This document shows, piece by piece, positions 17,168-26,011 of a stretch of 64,000 nt of DNA (positions within the stretch are counted from its first letter, which is position 1; each line of letters begins with the position of its first letter). Made by a program: the position numbers and the translations under genes. Source of the stretch: CAZIDL01 sp964537825 (GTDB taxonomy: Bacteria > Bacteroidota > Bacteroidia > Flavobacteriales_D > CAYVSK01); NCBI GenBank assembly GCA_964537825.1, contig CAZIDL010000002.1:65288-129287 (forward strand). Direction: 5' to 3'. The notes below the pieces were generated by a model that saw only the letters and a list, made by a program, of their open reading frames with translations, was not told the DNA's origin and ran no database searches.

Positions 17168-18361
17168 TTAATTCTCGAAAACGCCTTTCACCTTCTGGGC
17201 CGCCTCTTCGAGAAGCACAGCGGATTCAACTTTCAGACCGGATTCCTCGATGAGCTTCTTGGCCTCTTCAGCATTGGTCCCTTGAAGCCGGACGATGATC
17301 GGCACGTCGATGTTACCGATGTTCTTGTAGGCATCCACGACCCCTTGGGCCACGCGATCGCAACGAACGATCCCTCCGAAGATGTTGACCAGAATGGCCC
17401 GCACGTTCTCATCCCGGAGGATGATCCGAAAACCTTTTTCCACCCGCTCAGCGTCAGCAGCTCCTCCCACGTCGAGGAAGTTGGCCGGATCGCCTCCCGA
17501 TAGCTTGATCATATCCATCGTGGCCATAGCCAATCCAGCGCCATTTACCATACAACCCACGTTGCCGTCAAGTTTGACGTAGTTGAGCCCTGCTTCACTC
17601 GCCTCGAGCTCCGTGGGGTCCTCTTCCGTCTTATCCCGCATTTCAGCGTAATCCTTATGCCGATATAGGGCATCATCGTCGAGGGAGACCTTGGAATCGA
17701 CCGCAAGGATCTTATCGTCGGAGGTCTTCAGGACCGGATTGATCTCAAAGAGATTGGCATCGGATCCTTCGTAGGCCTTGTAAAGGGCACTTACGAACTT
17801 CAGCATATCCTTGAACGCATCCCCTTTCAGCCCGAGATTGAAAGCGATCCGCCGGGCCTGAAAGCCCTGAAGACCCACCGCAGGATCGATGGGCTCCTTA
17901 AAGATGAGATGCGGGGTCTCCTTCGCTACACTCTCGATATCCACCCCTCCTTCCGGAGAGTACATGATGATGTTCTGACCACTATCGCGGTCCAGGAGCA
18001 CGGACATGTAGATCTCATCCGGTTCACTGTCACCCGGATAATAGGCATCCTCCGCGACCATGATCTTGTGGACCTTCTTGCCTTCTTCCCCGGTTTGCGG
18101 AGTTACAAGGTCCATCCCAATGATCTCCCCAGCCTTTTCTTTCAATTCGTCAAGATCCTTGGCAAGCTTCACCCCCCCACCTTTGCCGCGGCCACCGGCA
18201 TGGATCTGGGCTTTGAGGACGAAAACGGGCGTTCCGGTATCCGCCTGGAGCTTCTTGCCAGCTTCGACGGCTTCGTCGACACTGCTGGCAACGATACCAT
18301 CCTGGACTTTGACTCCGAATTCTTTAAGAATGGACTTCCCTTGATACTCGTGGAGATTCAT
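17168..18361 (-). CDS. sucC: Succinyl-CoA synthetase beta subunit
   Basis: 397 residues. With SucD it makes ATP or GTP and succinate from succinyl-CoA in the TCA cycle. MNLHEYQGKSILKEFGV, the ATP-grasp segment AQIHAGGRGKGGGVKLA, NGAGLAMATMD, FLDVGG and NIFGGIVRCD are canonical. The length equals the family norm. sucD is not in this window. The gene has the best promoter in the region, with both -33 and -7 elements. Confidence 0.98.
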   Translation of the reverse strand: MNLHEYQGKSILKEFGVKVQDGIVASSVDEAVEAGKKLQADTGTPVFVLKAQIHAGGRGKGGGVKLAKDLDELKEKAGEIIGMDLVTPQTGEEGKKVHKIMVAEDAYYPGDSEPDEIYMSVLLDRDSGQNIIMYSPEGGVDIESVAKETPHLIFKEPIDPAVGLQGFQARRIAFNLGLKGDAFKDMLKFVSALYKAYEGSDANLFEINPVLKTSDDKILAVDSKVSLDDDALYRHKDYAEMRDKTEEDPTELEASEAGLNYVKLDGNVGCMVNGAGLAMATMDMIKLSGGDPANFLDVGGAADAERVEKGFRIILRDENVRAILVNIFGGIVRCDRVAQGVVDAYKNIGNIDVPIIVRLQGTNAEEAKKLIEESGLKVESAVLLEEAAQKVKGVFEN

Positions 18362-18383
18362 GGTCTACGTGCTTTGGCTGCTT

Positions 18384-18414
18384 CAAATGTAAGCGTTTCC
18401 CGATAACGCCCAAA
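18384..18414 (-). promoter_or_regulatory. sucC promoter with -33 and -7 elements
   Basis: On the minus strand TTTG (18411-18414), a 19-base spacer and TACATTTG (18384-18391) match the Bacteroidota TTTG-N19-TAnnTTTG promoter. The -7 element ends 22 bases before the ATG. Confidence 0.8.
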
Positions 18415-18590
18415 GAGAAAGCCAGCTCATCCCAAAGCCTGCCTCTATTTCTGCCCGACAGTATCCGAAAAGGAAGGACTATCAGGAAGATCACCGTTCT
18501 GTAAGGAAGGATGGGAACAAAAAATGAGTAAATGCCTGCCCCTATCCTTCACCAATCAAAGCGAGAAAAGGGCTCCAAGACCTTTCTTCC

Positions 18591-18598
18591 TATCTTTG
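18591..18598 (+). promoter_or_regulatory. -7 promoter element of the lolD-like gene
   Basis: TATCTTTG, a full match to TAnnTTTG, ends only 7 bases before the ATG, so the transcript is predicted to begin at or almost at the start codon. Confidence 0.6.
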
Positions 18599-18605
18599 CG
18601 CTGTA

Positions 18606-19286
18606 ATGGCACCCATCGTTCAAGCTAAAGACATCCACCGTTCCTACGGCGGCCTTGAAGTGCTCAAGGGGATCGACATGTGCGTGGAAAAGGGTGCTGT
18701 GATCTCTATCGTCGGGGCATCAGGAGCCGGAAAGACCACCCTTCTTCAAGTGCTCGGAACGCTCGATCTTCCGGACAGGGGGCAGCTTTCGATCCGGAGT
18801 ACGGAGATTTTGAAACTGTCTTCCAGGGAATTAGCTCGATTCAGAAATCAGCATATCGGATTCATCTTTCAATTCCACCATCTTCTCCCGGAGTTCACTG
18901 CTTTGGAGAACGTCTGCCTCCCTGGTTTCATCGGAAAAAAAGGACGAGAAGAAGTGGAACGGAAAGCCAAGGAACTTCTCGAGCGGATGGGTATGGAAGA
19001 ACGCCTCGAACACAAACCCTCCCAACTATCCGGCGGTGAACAACAACGAGTTGCCGTGGCGAGGGCTCTGATCAACGACCCTTCCATCGTCTTCGCGGAC
19101 GAACCATCGGGAAATCTGGATTCCCAGAGCTCAGAGGAACTTCATCAGCTTTTTTTCGAGCTGCGGAAAGATTTTGGTCAGACCTTTGTGATCGCTACTC
19201 ACAACGACGCATTCGCTTCGATGGCCGACCGAAAAATGCGGATGCGTGATGGCCTGATCGAACGCGAAGAAAATCCGGTACCTTAA
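18606..19286 (+). CDS. lolD: LolD-like ABC transporter ATP-binding protein
   Basis: 226 residues. Walker A GASGAGKTT (37-45), signature LSGGEQQ (141-147) and Walker B IVFADE (161-166) are intact, and the LGTLDLPDRG stretch and size fit the LolD/MacB group. LolD powers release of lipoproteins from the inner membrane to LolA. No LolC/E permease gene is adjacent, so the partner must be encoded elsewhere; a MacB- or FtsE-type role is possible. It is the first gene of a rightward unit with traB/gumN-like and TIGR02757 genes. Confidence 0.87.
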   Translation: MAPIVQAKDIHRSYGGLEVLKGIDMCVEKGAVISIVGASGAGKTTLLQVLGTLDLPDRGQLSIRSTEILKLSSRELARFRNQHIGFIFQFHHLLPEFTALENVCLPGFIGKKGREEVERKAKELLERMGMEERLEHKPSQLSGGEQQRVAVARALINDPSIVFADEPSGNLDSQSSEELHQLFFELRKDFGQTFVIATHNDAFASMADRKMRMRDGLIEREENPVP

Positions 19287-19307
19287 AGCAAAACTTAATA
19301 CTTGACC

Positions 19308-20207
19308 ATGCCCGATCCCACCCTTCGAACTTTCCTTTCGGTCCTCCTGTTGTCCCTTCTCTGTTCTTCAGTTCTTGCTCAGGAAAAAACGAGCAGAACC
19401 TATCAGGGACGCCTTTGGTCCATAACGGGGAACGGAATAGCAGATACTTCCTACCTGTACGGTACGATCCACATCATGGACGACAAAGCTTACCAATTCC
19501 CGAAGGGAACGCGCGAGGCTTTTCGCTCCGTGGATGCTTATGCGATGGAGATGAACATGGATAGTGTGAACCAGCTGGCCCTTATGAGCGAATTGATGAT
19601 GAAGGACAGTCTCACGCTTCAGGACTTGCTATCAAAAGCGGAGTACAAGGACCTTCAACATTATGCCAGGGATTCCATGGGACTTCCCCTGGAGCGTTTC
19701 AAGCGCATGCATCCCCTCCTCCTTCATTCCCGATTCCAGACCCGGAGTTTCGAGAAGGACAGCAGTCTCCCCCTCGACATGTATTTCCATCGAATGGCCA
19801 AGAAGCAGGGAAAGCCGGTGATCGGCCTCGAACGTATGGAAGAACAGGTAAAAGCTTTTCATTCCGTTCCTTATGACAGCATGGCGCAGCAATTGGTACG
19901 GATCGCCCGCGGGGAAGCGAAAAAAGCCGGAGGGGAGGTTTCGATGGAGGAGATGCTCGATGCTTATGTGAAAGGTGATCTTGATCGCCTATTGAAGATC
20001 ACTTCCAAGCAAAAGATGTCGGAGGATTTTGAAAAGATATTTCTGGTCGACCGGAACGTTCGGATGGCCGACCGGGCCGCCGATCATCTCAAGGAACAAA
20101 GCCTCTTCATCGCCATAGGGGCCGCCCATTTAGCGGGAAAAAAAGGCGTGATCGAACTCCTTCGGAAAAAGGGATTCAAAGTGACGTCGATCTCGGCAGA
20201 GGGATGA
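19308..20207 (+). CDS. TraB/GumN family exported protein
   Basis: 299 residues from ATG 19308; a TTG six bases earlier is less likely. A signal peptide ends near LAQ (residue 25). The family signature LYGTIHI and the C-terminal IAIGAAHLAGKKG segment, with two conserved histidines, define TraB/GumN (Tiki-like) proteins. Tiki relatives are metalloproteases; bacterial members are mostly uncharacterised. It lies 21 bases after the lolD-like gene and overlaps the next gene by four bases (ATGA). Confidence 0.85.
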   Translation: MPDPTLRTFLSVLLLSLLCSSVLAQEKTSRTYQGRLWSITGNGIADTSYLYGTIHIMDDKAYQFPKGTREAFRSVDAYAMEMNMDSVNQLALMSELMMKDSLTLQDLLSKAEYKDLQHYARDSMGLPLERFKRMHPLLLHSRFQTRSFEKDSSLPLDMYFHRMAKKQGKPVIGLERMEEQVKAFHSVPYDSMAQQLVRIARGEAKKAGGEVSMEEMLDAYVKGDLDRLLKITSKQKMSEDFEKIFLVDRNVRMADRAADHLKEQSLFIAIGAAHLAGKKGVIELLRKKGFKVTSISAEG

Positions 20208-20986
20208 AACGAGCTGAGGTCAGATCCCTTCTGGAGGAAGAGTATGCGAACGCTGATCCCGAAGCGTTCATCCGGGAGGATCCGCTCTGCATCCCCCGTT
20301 CCTACACGAAAAAAGAAGACATCGAGGTCATCGGCTTTATGACCGCTACGATCTCCTGGGGGCAACGCCCGACCATTATTAAAAACGCACGATCTCTTGA
20401 GGAAGGAATGGGGGGCGAGCCTTTTCGTTTCGTCCTTGAAGCAGGCCCGGAGGACCTCCGTGTTTTCAGCTCCTTCCAACACCGCACCTTCAACAGCACG
20501 GACCTCCATTACTTTCTCAAAGTCCTCCGGCGGATCTATGAAACCTACGGGAGCATGCAAGAGCTTTTCCGAGAAGGGATACGCTCGAGTGATGCTGATC
20601 TTCGCGGAGGGATCGAACGCTTCCGAGAGGTCTTCTTTTCGCTCCCTCATTCCGCTCGAACCGAAAAACACGTTGCTGACCCGGCCAAGGGCTCTTCGGC
20701 CAAACGGCTCCACATGTTCCTTCGTTGGATGATCCGGGACGACGCCATCGATATCGGTATCTGGAAAGAACTCGGGGCCCATCGCCTTTCCTGTCCGCTG
20801 GACCTCCATTCTGCCAAGGTAGGCCGGAAACTGGGACTTATCCGGAGGAAACAGAACGATGCAAAGACCGTTGCTGAATTGGACCGTGCACTTCGCCGTT
20901 TCGATCCAAAGGACCCGGTCAAATACGACATATCCCTTCATAGTATGGGGGTCGCGGATGCCAGAACGGACCGCGAGCAAGCCTGA
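20204..20986 (+). CDS. TIGR02757 (DUF2400) family protein
   Basis: 260 residues. The sequence follows the TIGR02757 family throughout: DPxxIPRSYTKKEDIEVIGF near the N-terminus, the segment FxxRTF around residue 98, then KRLHMFLRWMIR and LDLHSAKVGRKLGL. The motifs recall HhH-type DNA glycosylase folds, but no function is established. Coupled to the preceding gene by ATGA. I recall this family beside BatA-type genes in flavobacteria, as here. Confidence 0.88.
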   Translation: MKRAEVRSLLEEEYANADPEAFIREDPLCIPRSYTKKEDIEVIGFMTATISWGQRPTIIKNARSLEEGMGGEPFRFVLEAGPEDLRVFSSFQHRTFNSTDLHYFLKVLRRIYETYGSMQELFREGIRSSDADLRGGIERFREVFFSLPHSARTEKHVADPAKGSSAKRLHMFLRWMIRDDAIDIGIWKELGAHRLSCPLDLHSAKVGRKLGLIRRKQNDAKTVAELDRALRRFDPKDPVKYDISLHSMGVADARTDREQA

Positions 20987-20991
20987 GCTTC

Positions 20992-20999
20992 TATCTTTG
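20992..20999 (+). promoter_or_regulatory. -7 promoter element of the BatA/vWA gene
   Basis: TATCTTTG, a full match to TAnnTTTG, ends 5 bases before the ATG at 21005. It would give the BatA-pyrC-like-NUDIX genes their own, leaderless, transcript in addition to read-through from upstream. Confidence 0.6.
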
Positions 21000-21004
21000 T
21001 CCCG

Positions 21005-23080
21005 ATGAGCTTCCTCTACCCAGGCTTTCTCCTTGCACTTTCTGCCCTGATCATTCCGATCATCGTCCACCTGTTCAACTTTCGCCGCTACAAAAAGCTC
21101 TATTTCTCCAACGTCAGCTTTCTTCAGAATGTGAAGGAGGAGACCCGCTCCCGCTCCAAGCTCAAACACTTCCTGACCCTCCTTATGCGTCTCCTGGCAC
21201 TGGTCTTCCTGGTGTTGGCCTTTGCCCAGCCCTATATCCCCTCTGAAGGGACGAGCACCGTGAAGGGAGATATAGCTATCTCCATCTACATCGACAACAG
21301 CTTCAGCATGGAAGGGGAGGGATCCGAAGGACGGCTAATAGACCTTGCAAAGGAACGAGCGATCCGCATCGTCGAAAGCTATGAGCCGACCGATCGATTC
21401 CAACTGCACACGAACACCCCATCCTCAGCTCAGCACCGTTGGTACTCTCAAAGCGAGATCATCGAACGGATCGAAGAGGTCGAAGTCGCCCCTTATACAG
21501 AAAAGGCTTCCAGCATCCTGGCAGCTCAGAAGGAAGGCCTCCGGAACCGAGAAGAGAGCGGCCGTATCTTCTTCTTATCCGACCTTCAGCGTTCGGTCAC
21601 CGACCCGGGCAACTTCGAAAAGGACGGCGAACCGACGGTCTTTTTCCTTCCGCTTCAACCTGAACAGAAACGGAACCTTTACGTGGATTCCATCTGGTTC
21701 AAAACTCCTGTCCGGATGCTCGATCATGAGGAGGAGCTAGGAGTACGCCTCGTGAACACCGGCAAGGAAAAAGCAGAGGACATCCCTGTGGAGCTTCATG
21801 TGAACAAAGAGCGCACAGCGATCGGCAGCTTCGATATCCCCCCCAAGGGTCATAAGGACACGAGCCTCTTCTTCACTCATTCCGACACCGGCATTCATCA
21901 TGCCTCCGTGCGCCTCAGTGATCATCCGGTCACTTTCGATGACATCTTTTTCTTTTCCTACAAGGTCGCCGGGTCCATTCCGGTCCTTCGCATTCGACCA
22001 TCTAAAAGTACTGGGACCTTCGATGGGAATGGCGATCCCATCGCTTCGGTCTTCGAAGGGGATCCGCTCTTTCGATACCGAAGTGTGGAGATGGACCGGA
22101 TCGATCATTCGCGCCTGGACGAAGAGAACCTGATCCTGCTCGACCGACTCCCTTCCATCCCCTCCGGTCTTACTCGAGAATTGCGGAAGTTCATTAAAGG
22201 AGGGGGTCACGTTGGCATTATCCCTGCAATGGGTGCAGCCCCTGAAGCTTACAACCCTTTCCTCCGCACCCTCAAGATGGAACAGATCGCAAAAGTGGAC
22301 AGCATGCCGGTTCGGATCAGCGAATTGAGGACATCGCATCATTTTTACAGGAACGTTTTTCAGAAAGTTCCTGAGAACATGAGCCTTCCTAAAGTTAACT
22401 TCCACTATCACTTTAAGGAGCAAGTGCGTTCTGAACGAGAAGAGCTGATGAGCCTTCGGAACGGGGATCCTTTTTTGATCGTGGATCCACACGGAGAAGG
22501 CCTTTGCTATTTCTTCGCTGCACCGCCTGAACCTGGAGCAAGCGACCTGATCGGCCATGCGCTCTATCCGACCACCCTCCTCCGCATGGCCGAATTGAGC
22601 CAACCCTCTCAGGAACCTTATCGGACGATCGGTTCCGAAGAAGGGATCGCCCTCCGGGGTTCAGTTCCCGAAGGTGAAACCCCTTTCCGCCTCGAAGCTG
22701 TGGACGGTGAGCTGAGCTTGATCCCCGAACAGGAACAGTACAGTGGGATCACGCGGATCCAACCACGGGGGCGGGTGAAGCAGGCCGGCAATTACGATAT
22801 CGTCCATGAGGACCGGGCGGTCCGAGGTATCGGGATCAATTACTCACGAAAAGAATCCGAACTCGACTATTTCGATCCTGATGCCTTTCAGAGCGAACTC
22901 GATGCCCTTGGCAAAGGGTATCGCATCGTGGAACGTGACCTGAGTAGGGAACAGGCAAGCATCGGAAATATCAGTAAAGGGACAGGGCTTTGGTGGCACT
23001 GCCTTATCTTCGCCTTGGTCTTTTTCGGCCTCGAGACACTACTTCTCGCATTCCCCAAGGCACTTGGTCTCGAACGATGA
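21005..23080 (+). CDS. BatA N-terminal / vWA membrane protein
   Basis: 691 residues. The first 77 residues are the BatA N-terminal domain with two membrane helices (8-25, 57-76) around the basic FNFRRYKKLYFSN loop. A von Willebrand A domain follows, with a MIDAS motif DNSFS (Asp97, Ser99, Ser101). A long periplasmic beta-rich region leads to a C-terminal membrane helix near residues 661-683. Relatives sit in aerotolerance (Bat) loci with MoxR ATPases, but the role is not established; here the MoxR gene is 24 kb away. Shares ATGA with the next gene. Confidence 0.88.
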   Translation: MSFLYPGFLLALSALIIPIIVHLFNFRRYKKLYFSNVSFLQNVKEETRSRSKLKHFLTLLMRLLALVFLVLAFAQPYIPSEGTSTVKGDIAISIYIDNSFSMEGEGSEGRLIDLAKERAIRIVESYEPTDRFQLHTNTPSSAQHRWYSQSEIIERIEEVEVAPYTEKASSILAAQKEGLRNREESGRIFFLSDLQRSVTDPGNFEKDGEPTVFFLPLQPEQKRNLYVDSIWFKTPVRMLDHEEELGVRLVNTGKEKAEDIPVELHVNKERTAIGSFDIPPKGHKDTSLFFTHSDTGIHHASVRLSDHPVTFDDIFFFSYKVAGSIPVLRIRPSKSTGTFDGNGDPIASVFEGDPLFRYRSVEMDRIDHSRLDEENLILLDRLPSIPSGLTRELRKFIKGGGHVGIIPAMGAAPEAYNPFLRTLKMEQIAKVDSMPVRISELRTSHHFYRNVFQKVPENMSLPKVNFHYHFKEQVRSEREELMSLRNGDPFLIVDPHGEGLCYFFAAPPEPGASDLIGHALYPTTLLRMAELSQPSQEPYRTIGSEEGIALRGSVPEGETPFRLEAVDGELSLIPEQEQYSGITRIQPRGRVKQAGNYDIVHEDRAVRGIGINYSRKESELDYFDPDAFQSELDALGKGYRIVERDLSREQASIGNISKGTGLWWHCLIFALVFFGLETLLLAFPKALGLER

Positions 23081-24378
23081 AAGAGGAACAGGATATCCGG
23101 AACGCTGATCTTATGCTCCGTAAGGTCCGGATCGTATGGCCGGGTTCGGATCACGACGGTCAGGAATTGGACATTAGCGTGAAAAAGGGTCAGGTAGAGC
23201 AGATCGGAGTGGATCTGGAGGCGAGTGGGGATCAAAACGAGCTCCGGCAAGAAGGCCTCCATATATCCCCCGGTTGGATGGATCTGAATGCGAATTTCAG
23301 GGATCCGGGGAACGAAGAGCGGGAAGACCTCGCATCAGGGATCGGTGCTGCCATGCAGGGTGGTTATACGCGAGCTCTCATCATGCCGGCTACAGTCCCT
23401 CCTATCGATCACAGGGGTGCTGTGGAGGACCTTAAAGCCCGATCGAAAGGCTATCCGTTCACCCTTCATCCGGCAGGCACCCTGTCCAAACACCGTGAAG
23501 GGGAGGACATTGCCGAACTTTTCGATATGCAGCGCTCCGGGGCCCTAGCCTTCACGGATGCACGTCGTCCTGTGAACGATGCCGGGCTGCTGATGAACGC
23601 CCTCTATTACGCAAAGACATTCGATGGCCGGATCCTCACCTACCCCGATGATCCTACCATTTCCCGTCAGGGAGTGATGAACGAAGGAGCACTCAGCATG
23701 CGACTGGGAATGAAAGGGATCCCTCACATGAGCGAAGGAATAGCAGTGGACCGCGCCCTTTCCCTGCTGGAGTACACCGAAGGAAAACTCCATTTCAGCA
23801 CGCTCTCGACCCCTGAAGCTCTCGACCGCGTCCGAAAAGCCAAAAAAGAAGGCCTACAGGTATCATGCGATGTCGCAGCTCACCATCTCTACTTTGACGA
23901 AGAACAGCTAAAGGACTTCTCTCCCCTTTTTAAGCTAATGCCGCCCCTCCGCGATGTTGAAAGTTCGAAGGAGCTCCGTAAAGCTGTGACAGATGGAACC
24001 GTCGATCATGTCTGCTCCCTGCACGAACCCCATGCTGAAGAGGACAAACGCGTAGAGTTCGAGATCGCCGCTTACGGAGCACCCGGTCTCGAGACCTGTT
24101 TCGGTGCTGCCCGCACTGTCCTGAAGGATGAACTTCCAACGGGGCGATTGATCGAAAGTTTTACGAGAGCTCCCCGGGAACTGCTCGGCCTTGGAATGCC
24201 CGTCCTCGAAGAGGGTATTGAGCTGGAAGCGACCCTCTTCCAGCCCGATCTCGAGTGGACCTGGGAAAGGGAACGATCCAAGAGCAAAGCATATCGGGAT
24301 CCCTACGAAGGAGAACGCTTGATCGGGAAGCCTTTAGGGACCGTACATCAGGGACAGTTCCATTCGAGCAGCCTATGA
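23077..24378 (+). CDS. Dihydroorotase-like protein lacking metal-binding residues
   Basis: 433 residues from the ATG at 23077, which overlaps the BatA stop (ATGA); the longer upstream frame is antisense-free but noncoding. The amidohydrolase fold is clear (ISPGWMDLN, FRDPG, NEGALSMRLG, AAHHL, FGAARTVL). However the HxH metal motif is Asn71-Ala-Asn73, the usual SDHAPH is SLHEPH (Asp replaced by Leu315), and the third metal His region reads YPDDP. Catalysis is therefore unlikely. Flavobacterial proteins annotated PyrC often share this loss, and a regulatory or structural role like that of PyrC' subunits is possible. Confidence 0.85.
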   Translation: MKEEQDIRNADLMLRKVRIVWPGSDHDGQELDISVKKGQVEQIGVDLEASGDQNELRQEGLHISPGWMDLNANFRDPGNEEREDLASGIGAAMQGGYTRALIMPATVPPIDHRGAVEDLKARSKGYPFTLHPAGTLSKHREGEDIAELFDMQRSGALAFTDARRPVNDAGLLMNALYYAKTFDGRILTYPDDPTISRQGVMNEGALSMRLGMKGIPHMSEGIAVDRALSLLEYTEGKLHFSTLSTPEALDRVRKAKKEGLQVSCDVAAHHLYFDEEQLKDFSPLFKLMPPLRDVESSKELRKAVTDGTVDHVCSLHEPHAEEDKRVEFEIAAYGAPGLETCFGAARTVLKDELPTGRLIESFTRAPRELLGLGMPVLEEGIELEATLFQPDLEWTWERERSKSKAYRDPYEGERLIGKPLGTVHQGQFHSSSL

Positions 24379-24941
24379 ACGAGGAATCCGGGCATTGGAG
24401 AACGCTCCGTTCCCAGAAGGTCCACACATCCCCTTGGATCGATCTGCACCAGGATGATGTGATCACCCCGGGCGGAAACCACAGCCGCTACAGTTACGTC
24501 CATTTCCGCAATTTCGGGATCGCCATCCTACCGATCGCTGAGAACGGAGATACCTGGATCGTAGGGCAATACCGTTATCCGATCGGATCCTATACATGGG
24601 AGCTTCCTGAAGGGGGCGGACCGATCGAGATCGATCCCCTGACATCGGCAAAACGGGAGCTTAAAGAAGAGGCAGGCATCGTAGCTGCACGGTGGGATCT
24701 CATTCAGGAAGCCTTTATGAGCGATTCCGCCACCGACGAATACGCCTACCTCTATATCGCCAGGGACCTTACGATCGGAGATCCGGAACCTGAAGAGGAT
24801 GAAGAACTGGATCTCAGACGCATCCCCTTTGAAGACCTCTTCCAAATGATCCTTGATGGTCACGTCCGAGATAGTCTGACGGTTATGACCGTCCTTCGTG
24901 CCCGATGTTATCTCGAACTTTCTACTTCTCCTTCTTCCTGA
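24375..24941 (+). CDS. NUDIX hydrolase (ADP-ribose pyrophosphatase-like)
   Basis: 188 residues from ATG 24375, coupled to the preceding gene by ATGA. The NUDIX box is present: ELPEGGG then RELKEEAG (Arg94, Glu95, Glu98, Glu99). The extended N-terminal beta region and the GQYRYPIG segment resemble ADP-sugar pyrophosphatases, which hydrolyse ADP-ribose to AMP and ribose 5-phosphate; the substrate here is inferred. The 3' end overlaps the next gene by 37 bases in another frame. Confidence 0.88.
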   Translation: MNEESGHWRTLRSQKVHTSPWIDLHQDDVITPGGNHSRYSYVHFRNFGIAILPIAENGDTWIVGQYRYPIGSYTWELPEGGGPIEIDPLTSAKRELKEEAGIVAARWDLIQEAFMSDSATDEYAYLYIARDLTIGDPEPEEDEELDLRRIPFEDLFQMILDGHVRDSLTVMTVLRARCYLELSTSPSS

Positions 24942-25954
24942 TCCTCCTTTCCGCCTGCGGAAAGGAGGGTGAAAAGGAACGATGGACCCTGCACCCGGAA
25001 CGTCTACCCTCCCTTGGGAAACCCAGGGAAAAAAGCTACCAAGCCCTCTTTTACAATTGCGAGAACCTCTTCGATACGGACAATACCGTGGGTGTCGAGG
25101 ATGACGCTCACACCCCTGAAGGAGCCTATGAATGGGACGAAGAGCGTTACCAGAAAAAGCTGGACAGGATCGCCAAGGTGATCGGTGATTATGCTTCTTC
25201 CCCTGATCTGGTAGGGCTTTGCGAGATCGAGAACGCAAAACCGCTAAAGGAGCTCCTCACAAGATCGAGGTTAGCCACAAAGAACTACGCTTTCCTCCAT
25301 CATCAAAGCCGGGATCCAAGAGGAATAGACCTGGCATTGCTCTTCGATCCACAGCTTTTCCATCCCTATGAAAAAAAAGCTCATCCCATCACCGATCCGG
25401 GTTCAGGAAGGCCTTCCAGGCCGATCCTCTCACTTGGGATGCGATCAGCATCAGGTGACAGCATAAGGATCTTCCTCTGCCACTGGCCGTCACGAGCTGG
25501 TGGGAAAAAAGCGAGCGAACCCGCCCGCCTCAAAGCATCTGAGACCCTCCAGGACGCCCTTAGCGAACTCCATCAAGATCATCCTTCCCGGAAAGTTCTC
25601 ATTATGGGGGACCTTAACGATCACCCACCCGATCCGAGCGTTCGGACACTCATCAACGGAGACCACGGGTACGAGCTAAAGGACCTACTCAGGAAAGCCC
25701 ATCATTCAGGAAAGGGTACTTACAATTTTCAGGGAGATTGGGGGGTGCTCGACCATTTCATCGCGAACGCTAAGCTTATGAACGCTGCGAGCGGCATCCG
25801 CTACCATGAGGGAAGCGCTAGGATCCTCCGGAGAAAAGAACTCCTCTTTTACGATCAGAAAGGCGGTCACTATCAACCGGACCGCTATATGGAGAAGGGG
25901 ACCTACTATGGCGGTTATTCGGATCATTTACCGATCCTTTTGGAACTTGAATAA
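24905..25954 (+). CDS. Endonuclease/exonuclease/phosphatase-family lipoprotein
   Basis: 349 residues. A lipobox (LSAC, Cys18) marks it as a lipoprotein. The EEP fold motifs appear in order: NCENLFD, LCEIEN, GIDLALL, CHWPSR, MGDLND and the terminal SDHLPI. Such enzymes cut phosphodiesters in nucleic acids, phosphoinositides or nucleotides; lipid anchoring suggests nutrient scavenging at the cell envelope. The start overlaps the NUDIX gene by 37 bases; an in-frame later start would remove the lipobox, so the overlap is probably real. Confidence 0.88.
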   Translation: MLSRTFYFSFFLILLSACGKEGEKERWTLHPERLPSLGKPREKSYQALFYNCENLFDTDNTVGVEDDAHTPEGAYEWDEERYQKKLDRIAKVIGDYASSPDLVGLCEIENAKPLKELLTRSRLATKNYAFLHHQSRDPRGIDLALLFDPQLFHPYEKKAHPITDPGSGRPSRPILSLGMRSASGDSIRIFLCHWPSRAGGKKASEPARLKASETLQDALSELHQDHPSRKVLIMGDLNDHPPDPSVRTLINGDHGYELKDLLRKAHHSGKGTYNFQGDWGVLDHFIANAKLMNAASGIRYHEGSARILRRKELLFYDQKGGHYQPDRYMEKGTYYGGYSDHLPILLELE

Positions 25955-26011
25955 GGCCCCCTTTCCCTTTTGAATGAAAAGATACGGAAGGCCCTTGGCC
26001 AAATTCGCCGC

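Noticed and set aside
20084..21169. Open frame of 361 codons antisense across TraB, TIGR02757 and BatA
   Set aside because: It spans three well-supported genes on the other strand, so it cannot be one real protein.
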